NCBI GenBank assembly: GCA_013297885.1 | Contig: JAAFIR010000032.1 | Span: 1-63,210 of the forward strand | Length of the DNA stretch: 63,210 bases | Reading direction: 5' to 3' | Source of the DNA: Leptospirales bacterium | GTDB lineage: Bacteria > Spirochaetota > Leptospiria > Leptospirales > Leptospiraceae | Shown here: positions 28,991 through 38,511 of the stretch, piece after piece | Layout: each line of letters starts with the position of its first letter | Numbering within the stretch: the first letter of the stretch is position 1 | Translations under genes and position numbers: made by a program | Notes under the pieces: generated by a model | Databases searched by the model: none | Seen by the model: the letters and a program-made list of their open reading frames with translations, nothing else | Told to the model about the DNA's origin: nothing

Positions 28991-29896
28991 TTATTTATGA
29001 AAATTATTTGATTTATTTTCTAAAATATAAAGCTGATAAGTGAACAAATTTTCTAATTCAGCTGGACCATTTTTTTTATAAATATTTATTAGGTTATTGT
29101 ACATTCTTTTGATAATTGTTAGTGTGCTTGCTTTTTGAAAATATTCATTTGATTCTTTATATCCATTTGCCTCTAAAAATCGTAAACATGTTTCTTTGTC
29201 TATCTGAACACCACCATTAAAGGGATCTATAAAAGTTTGAAAATCTTCTGACTCATAACTAAGCATAAAATGTAATGGAAGATTTACTCCATAAAGAGGA
29301 AGTCCAAGCCTCATACCAACTAAAATATAAAGTACTGAAAGAGAAATTGGAATTCCTAGTTTAGAGTCTAAAAGTTTATATAAAAATGAATTGTCAGGTT
29401 CATGGTAAAAAAGTTTATTTCCAACATAACCCTCTTCTTCAAAAAGAACTCTTGAAAGCAAATGAATTTTTACTTGATCAGTTAAAATGACATCATTAAT
29501 TCTAAATAGCTCATTTAATCTGTATGCAAGAGTATCCAATTTATTTTTAAAATCGATATAGCTAATTGAAAAGTCTCCCATTGATGAGAGTAAAAAAACA
29601 GCTTGTTCTAAATCATAATAATGTTTATTTTGTTTTTTTTCTGCAATTTGGCTTAAATAAAAATTAACTTTTTCAATATGAATACTTTGAATATAACGAC
29701 GTGAATTTAGTCTTAGGTTTGGGTTTTCTAATTTTTCAATAATTTCAAAAACTGGAATTTGCCATGGGAGTTTTTTTGCTAATTCTTGAATAGATAAAAT
29801 TTTTACTTCGTCAGTTGTAAATTCTAACCTATAGAAAGCTTTTTCTATTTCTTTATTAGTAAAATCTAATTCACCAGACGAATCAAAAGTAAACAT
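28991..29896 (-). CDS. SirB1-type transglutaminase-like protein
   Basis: A 301-residue protein of the SirB1/YchA family. The N-terminal half is helical (HEAT-like). The signature 'LFYHEPDNSFLYKLLDSK' then 'GIPISLSVLYILVGMRLG' and 'GVNLPLHFMLSY' is the transglutaminase-like SirB1 core. The usual catalytic cysteine of true transglutaminases is not evident here, as in many SirB1 proteins. The biochemical role is unknown. Confidence 0.78.
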   Translation of the reverse strand: MFTFDSSGELDFTNKEIEKAFYRLEFTTDEVKILSIQELAKKLPWQIPVFEIIEKLENPNLRLNSRRYIQSIHIEKVNFYLSQIAEKKQNKHYYDLEQAVFLLSSMGDFSISYIDFKNKLDTLAYRLNELFRINDVILTDQVKIHLLSRVLFEEEGYVGNKLFYHEPDNSFLYKLLDSKLGIPISLSVLYILVGMRLGLPLYGVNLPLHFMLSYESEDFQTFIDPFNGGVQIDKETCLRFLEANGYKESNEYFQKASTLTIIKRMYNNLINIYKKNGPAELENLFTYQLYILENKSNNFHK

Positions 29897-29986
29897 TATA
29901 AATTATTTTTCCCTACACTTAAATACGTCAAGAAAAATGATAAAGAATAGTAATTTTTTTTTAAACAAAAAAAAGACTAATGAGAC

Positions 29987-31582
29987 TTAATACTTCACAT
30001 AAATTGAATAATTTACTAGATTTAGTTCATGGTAAGTCTTATAAATTTGGTAATTTTTTAAGAATTTTTTAAGTTCAGGAAATGTTTTAAATAAATCTTT
30101 TTTTTCTTGGAATGCCCCTTCTCTACTTAAAAGTACAATATCAGGAGGGTTTTTTGTTAAAGAATTTATCATTTCTTTTTTATATTTATCATATCGAGAA
30201 TCAATTCCATAAAAAATATAACCCTCTGGAAACTTTGAAACTAATTCAAAATCGAATTTCATGCTTGAATAAAGTGAGATTGAATGATAAGTTTCAAAAT
30301 TTTGAAATTTAACTTTTTTATTTAGCTTTTGATTTAGCTCATTTAGATATTTATTTGTGTAAGAACTTGGTAAAATTCGATTTTCAAAAGTTTTTTTGGA
30401 ATAAAGTCCTGTTCCCAAATATCGTTTTAAACTTCTATCTTCTTGGATTAGAATTGAAATCAGAAAAAATAAAATAAAAAAAACTGAAATAGATTTTTTA
30501 ATTAAATTGGCTTCTTTAAGTTGATTATAAAAATAATTTAAACATAAAAGTTGAAAATAAATAAAACTTAACCAAAGAGGAAAAAGATGATATGTAAAAC
30601 CTTTCATTTGAGTGTAATAATTTGCTAGTGAAGAAAAAAATAAAATAAATACTGTGATATTGACTTTTTTTCTAAAATATAAAATTACAGAAATCAAAAA
30701 AGAAAAGACAGAAAGTAATCCAAATCTTCCAGGATTAATTTGGTATTCCTGTTCTGAAGAAAATCCATTTAATGGCCTAGACCAATCTTTAAATCTAAAA
30801 TTAATTATTCCTTTTGTAAGCTCATTAAAACTTTTTATTTCTAATGAAGAATTCAAATCTAAAAAATATAAATACCAATTTGAAACTGCAAGATTAAATT
30901 GTTTTTTTAAAATGAATGGTAAAAAAATAAAAATAGAAATAATTAAAAAACTAAGAACACTTAAAATTAAATTTTTCTTAAATTCAAAAAATTTTTTTTT
31001 TGCTGTCTCTAAATAAATTAAATATAAAAAGATAAATCCAAATAAAAAAATAGAAGTTGGTTTAATAAAAAAACTTAAAGAAAAATAAATACCTAGTAAT
31101 ATAAAATGGAGCTTAAGATGGTTCTCATTTAAAATTTTTTCGAATGAATATATTCCCAAAACCCAAAATACTAAAAACATAGTCTCCCTTTGAAAAGCAC
31201 CAAAATTAGTTGCATTCATTGGTAGAGTCAAACAAAAAACAAAAGCAGATATTGAAGCAAAAATTGAATATCTTTTAAAATAAAAAAAGCTTGAAATACT
31301 CAGTAATATATACCAAATATTATCTAAAATTCTAAAACTAAAATCAGTAGCTCCAATTATTTTTGCCCAAAACCAATTTAAATAAATTGTAACAGGAAGA
31401 TTATAAGTATAAAAATCAATAAATGGAAGTTTTGATTTTTCAAATTCCCAAGAAAAATATTTCATTAAAATCATATCAATACAATATTCCAAAGACCAAT
31501 CTAAGCTCTGGAACATAAAGTCTAATGCTCTAAAAGAGATTGTAATTAAACCGAAATATATAAAAATTTTAAAAGCAAACAT
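29987..31582 (-). CDS. Polytopic membrane protein, GT-C glycosyltransferase-like
   Basis: A 531-residue protein with about ten to twelve transmembrane helices and a soluble C-terminal domain of about 130 residues. The layout matches GT-C (PMT/ArnT-like) glycosyltransferases that use polyprenyl-phosphate sugars. 'FYTYNLPVTIYLNWFWAKI' early in the protein resembles the GT-C segment after the first periplasmic loop. The acidic 'DE' catalytic motif seen in the gene at 35957 is not obvious; 'FIDFYTYN' occupies that position. A divergent member or a non-catalytic relative is possible. Confidence 0.65.
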   Translation of the reverse strand: MFAFKIFIYFGLITISFRALDFMFQSLDWSLEYCIDMILMKYFSWEFEKSKLPFIDFYTYNLPVTIYLNWFWAKIIGATDFSFRILDNIWYILLSISSFFYFKRYSIFASISAFVFCLTLPMNATNFGAFQRETMFLVFWVLGIYSFEKILNENHLKLHFILLGIYFSLSFFIKPTSIFLFGFIFLYLIYLETAKKKFFEFKKNLILSVLSFLIISIFIFLPFILKKQFNLAVSNWYLYFLDLNSSLEIKSFNELTKGIINFRFKDWSRPLNGFSSEQEYQINPGRFGLLSVFSFLISVILYFRKKVNITVFILFFSSLANYYTQMKGFTYHLFPLWLSFIYFQLLCLNYFYNQLKEANLIKKSISVFFILFFLISILIQEDRSLKRYLGTGLYSKKTFENRILPSSYTNKYLNELNQKLNKKVKFQNFETYHSISLYSSMKFDFELVSKFPEGYIFYGIDSRYDKYKKEMINSLTKNPPDIVLLSREGAFQEKKDLFKTFPELKKFLKNYQIYKTYHELNLVNYSIYVKY

Positions 31583-31643
31583 TTAAGGATTCAAGTTATC
31601 AAATTTACTTGACCAATTATAAAGTAAAATAAAAAATCTATAT

Positions 31644-33131
31644 GTGCAAACAAGAATTCATTTTTCTTTTTACTTATCATTTATGATTCATTTTATTTTG
31701 ATCATTTCAGCACTTGCTCCTATGTATAAACCATTAATGCTAGTTTGTGGGTTTCATGAATTTGTTGAAGTTCCTGAAGAAAAAGAACTTAGTATGGAAT
31801 TAACTATGGAGAATTCAGGGGATTCTGAGAAGACTTCAAACTCTTTAAATAAAAATGGTAGTGATGTTAATGAAGAAGAATCTGATAAAGAAAAAATTTC
31901 CGAAGCTGAATTAAAAAAGCTAAAAGAAAAAGGATGGGGTGATTTAGTTGAACGTTTAAAAGAAGTTGAAGAACTAAAAGGAAAAGCAACAAATAAATTT
32001 GAAAATATAATTAAAGATGGAAGCACTGCAGATAAATATATTTACCGTGAAAGAAATTACGAAGACATCATGGTTAAAGATGTATTTCCAACTTTAGAAA
32101 CAATTGATAAACCATTTTCTGAATTAGTAAAACTAGCACCTACTGAACTTGAAAAATTTTTAGAAAGAAATGAAATTATCCAAAAATACAGAAAAAATTT
32201 ATTTGAAGCAGAAGAACCTTTAAAAACTGAAATTGTAAAAAACTTAGATGAAAAAAAATCAAAAAAAATTTTAAATATAAAAAAAGAAGATAGAGAAAAA
32301 TATTTTGATAAAAGTTTAACTTTTAAAAAAGAAGAACAACTTTCAGATTTTATTGAGAAGTTTTTAGGGTTTGATCCAGATAAAGGGGATCTTCCAATGA
32401 TGTTTAGAGATTTATACTATAAAAATTTACAAAGACTAGCTTATAATTTTAGTGCAGATTCTACTTATTTCACAATTGATTATTTTCAAGAAAATTTGAA
32501 TAAAGAAGATTATTTAAAAAATTCTATGAAAATGCTTTCTGATTTAAAAGGCACAAAAACAGCTTCAGAAATTTTGTTCTCATTAGAAAATATTTATGAA
32601 ATTCAATCAAATGCTATTCAACAATATTTTTCAAATCAAAATTTATTTGAAGATAAATCAAAAGAAAAAGAATTAAGAAAAGAAACTATTAAACAAGTTT
32701 TAAAAAGATATAAACCACTTCTTAAAGAAAAAAATTTAAATACTTATGAAGATGTATGGACAATTTACAGTAAGAAAAAAGAAGAAATTATAGATTATTT
32801 AATTAAAACTACTCCTGAAAATTACAGAATCTCAGATGCTTATTTTGAAAAAGGTAGAATTTTATGGGATAGAGGAATCAGAAAATCAGATCCCAAAAAT
32901 TTGGATGAAGCAATTAAAACTTGGAATAAAATTTCATCAACAACTAATACTGGAGATTTTCTAAATGAAAAAACTTTTAAACAAATTGAAATTGAGCTAA
33001 AAAAAAATCCAAACGGATTAGAAAAAATTACTGAAATGCAAATTAGTCAAATTTTGAATATGAGATTATTTGATACATTAAACGAAAAAAAAATTAGAGA
33101 AGATAAAATATTATGGAAAAAGGTAAAATAA
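31644..33131 (+). CDS. Membrane-anchored hypothetical protein
   Basis: A 495-residue protein beginning at GTG. One N-terminal transmembrane helix (about 7-30) is followed by an acidic Ser/Glu-rich stretch (about 45-80) and a long, lysine-rich helical region. Residues about 380-430 ('AYFEKGRILWDRGIRKSD') look TPR-like. No known domain was recognised. Its stop codon is immediately followed by the ATG of the SpoIIE sensor, so the two are one transcription unit with the ferredoxin gene. Confidence 0.7.
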   Translation: MQTRIHFSFYLSFMIHFILIISALAPMYKPLMLVCGFHEFVEVPEEKELSMELTMENSGDSEKTSNSLNKNGSDVNEEESDKEKISEAELKKLKEKGWGDLVERLKEVEELKGKATNKFENIIKDGSTADKYIYRERNYEDIMVKDVFPTLETIDKPFSELVKLAPTELEKFLERNEIIQKYRKNLFEAEEPLKTEIVKNLDEKKSKKILNIKKEDREKYFDKSLTFKKEEQLSDFIEKFLGFDPDKGDLPMMFRDLYYKNLQRLAYNFSADSTYFTIDYFQENLNKEDYLKNSMKMLSDLKGTKTASEILFSLENIYEIQSNAIQQYFSNQNLFEDKSKEKELRKETIKQVLKRYKPLLKEKNLNTYEDVWTIYSKKKEEIIDYLIKTTPENYRISDAYFEKGRILWDRGIRKSDPKNLDEAIKTWNKISSTTNTGDFLNEKTFKQIEIELKKNPNGLEKITEMQISQILNMRLFDTLNEKKIREDKILWKKVK

Positions 33132-35213
33132 ATGAAAATAGGAATTAGAAAAAAAATAAATGTAATTTTGTTTGTAAGTATGTTTGCAGTTGGACTAAGT
33201 ATTGGAATTAGTTTTTATATTCAATATTCCAATTATATGATGCAGTCAGTTGTTGATAAATTATATAATGGATTATTTTCAATTTATAATATCATTGATG
33301 TTTCAGAATTACAAAAATATACACCTGAAACTAGATATGAAGACAGTTACATAACTTCATGGAAAAAAGTAAAAAGTATTCAGAAGAATTTAAACCTAGC
33401 ATATATCTATGTTTTGAGATTAAATGAAAAAGGAGAATTGATTTTTTTAATGGATACAGGCACACACCCTGACCCAAATCAAAAAACAGATTCTGATGAA
33501 GATGATAATTTATTCACAATTTATAAAGATGCTCCAAAAGAAGCAATGGAATCGATAAAAACTGGCAAATTAGTTGTTGTTCCAAAAGAGTACACAGACA
33601 AATGGGGAACTTTTAAATCAGCGTTTTATCCGATTAAATACAAAGATAAAACAATCGGAGTAATTGGTTCAGATTATAAAATTAATGATATTTTAGAATT
33701 ACAAAAAAAAGCAAAATTAATTTTATTTACTATTTTAATGATAGGAGTAATTGTAATTATAATTGCTGGAACTATTATACGTAGAATCATAGTTGTTCCT
33801 ATTCAAAAATTAAATGTTGGTTCTAGCCAAATTGCAAATGGGAATTTAGAATATTCGATTCAGATTCATCAAAAAGATGAAATTGGTGAACTTGCATCTA
33901 GTTTTAATTTAATGGCAAAAAATTTAAAAGAAAGTTTTAATACAATTCAAGAATACAATGAACAGCTTGAGGAAAAAGTTACAAAAAGAACTGAAGAACT
34001 TCAAGAAACTCTTGGAAAAGTTCAAGAATTAAAAACACAACAAGATGGAGATTATTTTTTAACAACTTTAATTACAAATCCTTTGATGCAAAATCGAAAT
34101 AAAAGTGCTTCAGTAAAAGTAGAATTTTTTCTTGAACAAAAAAAGAAATTTCAGTTTAAAGGTAAAACTCATGCACTAGGTGGAGACATTAATGTTTCTG
34201 GAAATTTAAATTTTAATGGATTACGTCATACTGTTTTTTTTAACGGTGATGCAATGGGTAAATCTATGCAAGGTGCAGGTGGTGCTCTAGTAATTGGATC
34301 TGTTTTTAATTCGATTATGGCACGTTCAGCTTCAAACAAAAAAATCTTAACTATTAGCCCTGAAACTTGGATCAAAGAAGCTTTTGTAGAAATACAAAGA
34401 GTGATGGAAAGTTTTGATGGTGCGATGTTAGTTTCTTGTATCTTAGGAATTATCGAAGATACAACAGGAAGATTATTATTTTTTAATGCAGAACATCCTT
34501 TTAGTGTATTATATCGTGATGGGAAAGCTAGTTTTATAGAAACAGAAATTTCTGCCCATAAAATGGGAATGCCTTTTAATACAGATGTAAATGTATATAG
34601 ATTCCAACTTCAACCTGGAGATATTTTAATTTGTGGTTCAGATGGAAAAGATGATTTGGTGCTTACAAAAAATGCAGAATTTGGAAGAGTAATTAACGAA
34701 GACGAAAATTTGTTTTTAAGGCTAGTAGAAGAAGGCTCTGGAAGTATCAAAAAAATTTATGATAATATTATTTTAAATGGTGAAATTTCTGATGATTTGT
34801 CTTTACTCAGAATTTCATTTATGGAAGAAACAAACCGAGAACCAATAGAAGAATTAAACCAAAAACAAAAGCCAAATTATGATATTGTAATGGAGCTAAT
34901 TAAAGAAAAAAAATTTTCTCATGCATTGGAAGAATTAGAAAAAAATCCAGACGAATTAAACCTCATTTATTTATATAGAAAAGCATATTGTTTAAATAAA
35001 TTAAAAAGAAATTATGAAGCTTTAAAATTATTTGATCAAGCTGATGAAAAACTAAAAGAACATACAAAAGTTTTAAAACTTTTAGCAAAACTTTATTTTG
35101 ATATGGGAAATTTTACTGAAGCAGAAAACTATCTTGAAAAACTTTTACAAATAAAACCTAATGATGAAGATGTAAAAAATTCACTATTAAGAATTCGCAG
35201 TCTCAAAAACTAA
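33132..35213 (+). CDS. Cache-HAMP-SpoIIE phosphatase with TPR tail
   Basis: A membrane sensor phosphatase of 693 residues. Order: TM1 (about 8-28), periplasmic Cache-like domain (30-190, 'YIYVLRLNEKGELIFLMD'), TM2 (about 192-215), HAMP (215-270), coiled coil (270-305), PP2C (310-570) and TPR repeats (590-690). The catalytic motif reads '[19 protein letters not shown]', and 'GSDGKDD' and 'ISDDLSLL' are present. Soluble half and '[11 protein letters not shown]' closely match the 7TMR-DISM protein at 5468, so the same output module is attached to a different sensor. It shares one base (TAATG) with the ferredoxin gene. Confidence 0.9.
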   Translation: MKIGIRKKINVILFVSMFAVGLSIGISFYIQYSNYMMQSVVDKLYNGLFSIYNIIDVSELQKYTPETRYEDSYITSWKKVKSIQKNLNLAYIYVLRLNEKGELIFLMDTGTHPDPNQKTDSDEDDNLFTIYKDAPKEAMESIKTGKLVVVPKEYTDKWGTFKSAFYPIKYKDKTIGVIGSDYKINDILELQKKAKLILFTILMIGVIVIIIAGTIIRRIIVVPIQKLNVGSSQIANGNLEYSIQIHQKDEIGELASSFNLMAKNLKESFNTIQEYNEQLEEKVTKRTEELQETLGKVQELKTQQDGDYFLTTLITNPLMQNRNKSASVKVEFFLEQKKKFQFKGKTHALGGDINVSGNLNFNGLRHTVFFNGDAMGKSMQGAGGALVIGSVFNSIMARSASNKKILTISPETWIKEAFVEIQRVMESFDGAMLVSCILGIIEDTTGRLLFFNAEHPFSVLYRDGKASFIETEISAHKMGMPFNTDVNVYRFQLQPGDILICGSDGKDDLVLTKNAEFGRVINEDENLFLRLVEEGSGSIKKIYDNIILNGEISDDLSLLRISFMEETNREPIEELNQKQKPNYDIVMELIKEKKFSHALEELEKNPDELNLIYLYRKAYCLNKLKRNYEALKLFDQADEKLKEHTKVLKLLAKLYFDMGNFTEAENYLEKLLQIKPNDEDVKNSLLRIRSLKN

Positions 35214-35860
35214 TGGATAGAAAAGATTTTTTTAAAAAAGGAATTTGGAAAGCTTTTAAAGGTACACTTGAAACTACTGAAAGCACAATTGAAGTTGTCA
35301 AATCTACTTTTGAAGATACCTTAAAAAAAGAAAAAAAAACTGATGATGCTTCAAAAAAATCTGAAATTACCTTACCCAAAATTACTAAGTCCAAAAAAAA
35401 ATTAAGAAATCTTTTTACTCCCCCCGGTGCAAATATTGATATTAAAATTTATGAAAAAAAATGTGTAGGTTGTGGAGATTGCATCTCAGCATGTCCGTAT
35501 AACACTATTTTTCCTGTATTTAACGAAAAATTAAACAAAAGTATAGCTTATATTGATCCAAATAATAATCCATGCCTTTTATGTTTTGATTTCCCTTGCA
35601 TTCAATCTTGCGAACATGAAGCCCTTAATCCACTCAAAAAAAAACTTCCAAAATTTGGAAAAGCAAAATTAACAAAGTCAAGCTGTATCAATTTTGAAAA
35701 TCAGAATTATTCTTGTAATACTTGTAAAACTGTTTGCCCAGTTGAAAATGTAATTGAATTTGATAAAAATCATTTTCCTAAATTTTCAAAAAACTGCACG
35801 GGTTGTGGAATTTGTGTAAGTGCTTGTCCACCTTTTCCAAAAGCAATTCATGTTGAATAA
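35213..35860 (+). CDS. Four-cluster ferredoxin (MauM/NapG-like)
   Basis: A 215-residue iron-sulfur protein with 16 cysteines arranged for four [4Fe-4S] clusters: 'CVGCGDCISACP', 'CLLCFDFPCIQSCE', a third set ending 'CNTCKTVCP', and 'CTGCGICVSACP'. This matches MauM/NapG-type ferredoxins. The N-terminal 65 residues are Lys/Thr-rich and lack a twin-arginine signal, so it is probably cytoplasmic or membrane-associated. Its ATG overlaps the sensor phosphatase stop by one base, an unusual pairing that suggests redox input or output for that pathway. No nap or mau genes are nearby. Confidence 0.85.
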   Translation: MDRKDFFKKGIWKAFKGTLETTESTIEVVKSTFEDTLKKEKKTDDASKKSEITLPKITKSKKKLRNLFTPPGANIDIKIYEKKCVGCGDCISACPYNTIFPVFNEKLNKSIAYIDPNNNPCLLCFDFPCIQSCEHEALNPLKKKLPKFGKAKLTKSSCINFENQNYSCNTCKTVCPVENVIEFDKNHFPKFSKNCTGCGICVSACPPFPKAIHVE

Positions 35861-35956
35861 TAGAATTATTTTTTTGAAAAATAGAAAAATCTAACCCAAT
35901 TAAAAATAACAAAGAATTATAGTTTACAAAATAGTATCAATACGTTCATTAAAAAA

Positions 35957-37540
35957 ATGAATATAAATAAATTTGTTCTATTGCTAATTCCAATTTTTAC
36001 CACAATTTTACTCCGTTTAAATTTAATTGATTTTCCATTAGAGCGTGATGAAGGTGAGTATTCTTATTTGGGACAATTATTTTTGGAAAACATTCGTCCT
36101 TATACTGAAAGTTTTACAATGAAACTTCCTGGTACATATTTTTTCTTTGGAATAATCTTTCAATTTTTTGGTGAAAGCATTAGAACTATTCATATTACTT
36201 TACTTTTTATTCAGATTTTAATTTTATTCGTTTTATATTTTTTACTTAAAGATTTTTTTTCTGATTTAGTATTATTTTTTATTCATATGAGTTTTGCGGT
36301 TGTAAACACTGCTGAAATTTTTCTGGGATTTGCATTTCACGCTACTCATTTAGTTAGCTTGTTCTTTTTAATTTCTTTTTTTTTATTTATTAAGGCAAAA
36401 AACTATTCTAAAAATTATTTATTTTTCTTATCTGGATTTTTTCTTGCTATTTCGTTTTTAATGAAGCAACAAGCAATGTATTTAGTCTTAGGAAGTTTTA
36501 TCACCTATCCGATTTATTTAAAATTAGAAAATTATAATCTTAAAAAAATATTTTTTTCAGGACTTAGTTTTGGTATTGGATTTTTATTTATTTTATTTTG
36601 CTTAACTATTTATCTAATTCAAAACAATATACTAAACGATTTTTGGTTTTGGTGTTTTGATTATTCTAGTAAATATATCGGACTAGTTAATATTAATGAA
36701 GGAATTCAAAACTTTTTATATGTTACTAAAATTTTTCATAAAAACTTTCCCTATATGATTCCATTATTTCTTTTTGGTTTAATATTTTTTCCATTTGTAA
36801 AATTAGAAAAAAAAGATAAATTTTTAATAATTAATTTTTTGATATTCAGTTTTTTAACAGTTACACCTGGACTTTTCTTTAGAGGACATTATTTTATACC
36901 TTTTTTACCATTTTTTATAATATTTTCAGGAATACCTTTTTTAATTTTAGAACAAAAATTTCAAAATAAAAAAATTATAAATCTTTTATTTATAATAATT
37001 ATTCTTATGAATTTATATGGAGTAAATAAAAACAAAGACTATTATCAAAAAAAAGATTTAATTAAAACTTTTAGATTTAATTATTTAGGTGCACCTTTTA
37101 TTGAAGCAAAACAAATTTCTGAGTTTATTAAAAATGAATCAAATCTGAATGATAAAATAGCAATAATTGGTTCTGAGCCTGAAATCTTTTTTTATACAAA
37201 ATTAAAATCTTTAACTGGTTATATTTATCTTTATCCACTTATGGAAAAACATATTTATTCCTATAAACTTTTGAATGATATGTTTGAAAAAATTTCTAAC
37301 AATAAACCAAAATTTATTATTCTAGTTCACTCTGAAATTGAATTTTTAGCATCTATTTCTTTTGAAGAAAATTCAAAATTACTTAAAGAGAAGGTTTCTG
37401 AAATTGAGCAAAATAAAGATTATAAAAAAATAGGAATAGTTCAAATTATGAGGTCAAGTTCTGAATACTATTTTAAAGAAGACCTAGAAAAATTTACAAA
37501 AAAAGAAGGAGAACTAGTTTCAATTTATAAATTAAAATGA
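35957..37540 (+). CDS. GT39/ArnT-type membrane glycosyltransferase
   Basis: A 527-residue protein with about ten to twelve transmembrane helices and a C-terminal soluble domain. The first periplasmic loop has 'FPLERDEGEYSYLGQLF', the acidic motif of GT-C enzymes that transfer sugar from polyprenyl phosphate, and 'KLPGTYFFFGIIFQFFG' follows as in PMT/ArnT relatives. The acceptor is unknown. It overlaps the next gene by four bases (ATGA). Confidence 0.82.
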   Translation: MNINKFVLLLIPIFTTILLRLNLIDFPLERDEGEYSYLGQLFLENIRPYTESFTMKLPGTYFFFGIIFQFFGESIRTIHITLLFIQILILFVLYFLLKDFFSDLVLFFIHMSFAVVNTAEIFLGFAFHATHLVSLFFLISFFLFIKAKNYSKNYLFFLSGFFLAISFLMKQQAMYLVLGSFITYPIYLKLENYNLKKIFFSGLSFGIGFLFILFCLTIYLIQNNILNDFWFWCFDYSSKYIGLVNINEGIQNFLYVTKIFHKNFPYMIPLFLFGLIFFPFVKLEKKDKFLIINFLIFSFLTVTPGLFFRGHYFIPFLPFFIIFSGIPFLILEQKFQNKKIINLLFIIIILMNLYGVNKNKDYYQKKDLIKTFRFNYLGAPFIEAKQISEFIKNESNLNDKIAIIGSEPEIFFYTKLKSLTGYIYLYPLMEKHIYSYKLLNDMFEKISNNKPKFIILVHSEIEFLASISFEENSKLLKEKVSEIEQNKDYKKIGIVQIMRSSSEYYFKEDLEKFTKKEGELVSIYKLK

Positions 37541-38484
37541 GATTAGTTTGCTTTTCTAATTTATTAAAAAAACTTTGTAACTACATGAGGTTAATTTTAA
37601 CTTTACAATTGATTTTTCTTTATGCTTGTTTTTCTAGTTTAGAAAATTGTAATACAACAGATTTAAGAGAAATACAAACTACTGATTTAAATTCTGAAGA
37701 TTTGGTTTTGAATGAAAAATTACTTTTGATGTTATATGGATCTGAAGAAGATAAAGAAAAAGGTTTAAAAGAACTTAAATCAGAATGTAGTTCCAGTCGA
37801 AGTAATTCTGCTCAAGCATGTTATAATTTAGCTTCTCATTTATTCATAGCTAAAAAATTTTCTGAAGGAATTGAATTTTCAAAAAGAGCGACTAAACTCT
37901 CACAAAAAGATAACTTATATAAAGAGTTAAATCGTTTATTTCATGTTCAGTTGAATAAAAAACTTGAAGATGATGACAATTATTATAATGAGTTAACATT
38001 ACTTGAATCAGCTTGTAAAAGGAAAAATTTCTCTGATGCAAAAAAACATTTAAAATTTTTATCAGAACAAAAAAAAATTTATAAAGAAAACTTGAAAGTT
38101 GGTTTTATAAAAGATTGTTTTGAAGAGAATTTACTAATTGAATATTCAAAAGATCTTAATTCAAAGAAGAACAATTATTCTAAAATTTATGAAGTTGAAA
38201 AGAATAAATCTCATCCTTTTCGGGATGTTTGGGATTTTGAAGATGACACCAAAAGGCAAATAACTGTTAGTTGGAAAAACTTTAGAAAATCTGTCTCAAA
38301 AAAAGATGAAAATTTAGCATTAAAACACCTAGGTGAATATCTGGAACAATTAGAAAAGTTATCAAATTCTGATTCAAAAAATGAAAAGTATTATTCTCAG
38401 TTAAAACTAGCTAGTAGATTATTAGTTGAACAAGATGAATTCTTTAATAAATTACCAAATTTAAAAAAACAATTTGATAAATAA
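37537..38484 (+). CDS. Hypothetical lipoprotein with helical repeats
   Basis: A 315-residue protein not recognised as a family. The ATG at 37537 overlaps the previous stop as ATGA. An alternative ATG at 37585 gives a cleaner signal peptide ('MRLILTLQLIFLYAC') with a lipobox cysteine, which suggests the later codon may be the real start. The mature part is lysine- and leucine-rich and all-helical; 'AQACYNLASHLFIAKKFSEG' looks like a TPR/Sel1 unit. Confidence 0.65.
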   Translation: MRLVCFSNLLKKLCNYMRLILTLQLIFLYACFSSLENCNTTDLREIQTTDLNSEDLVLNEKLLLMLYGSEEDKEKGLKELKSECSSSRSNSAQACYNLASHLFIAKKFSEGIEFSKRATKLSQKDNLYKELNRLFHVQLNKKLEDDDNYYNELTLLESACKRKNFSDAKKHLKFLSEQKKIYKENLKVGFIKDCFEENLLIEYSKDLNSKKNNYSKIYEVEKNKSHPFRDVWDFEDDTKRQITVSWKNFRKSVSKKDENLALKHLGEYLEQLEKLSNSDSKNEKYYSQLKLASRLLVEQDEFFNKLPNLKKQFDK

Positions 38485-38511
38485 ATTCTTGATTTTAAGA
38501 ATGGATAACAT

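Noticed and set aside
30654-31016. 120-codon plus-strand frame inside the GT-C membrane gene
   Set aside because: Antisense shadow of transmembrane helices in AT-rich sequence; the minus-strand gene gives a coherent polytopic protein.
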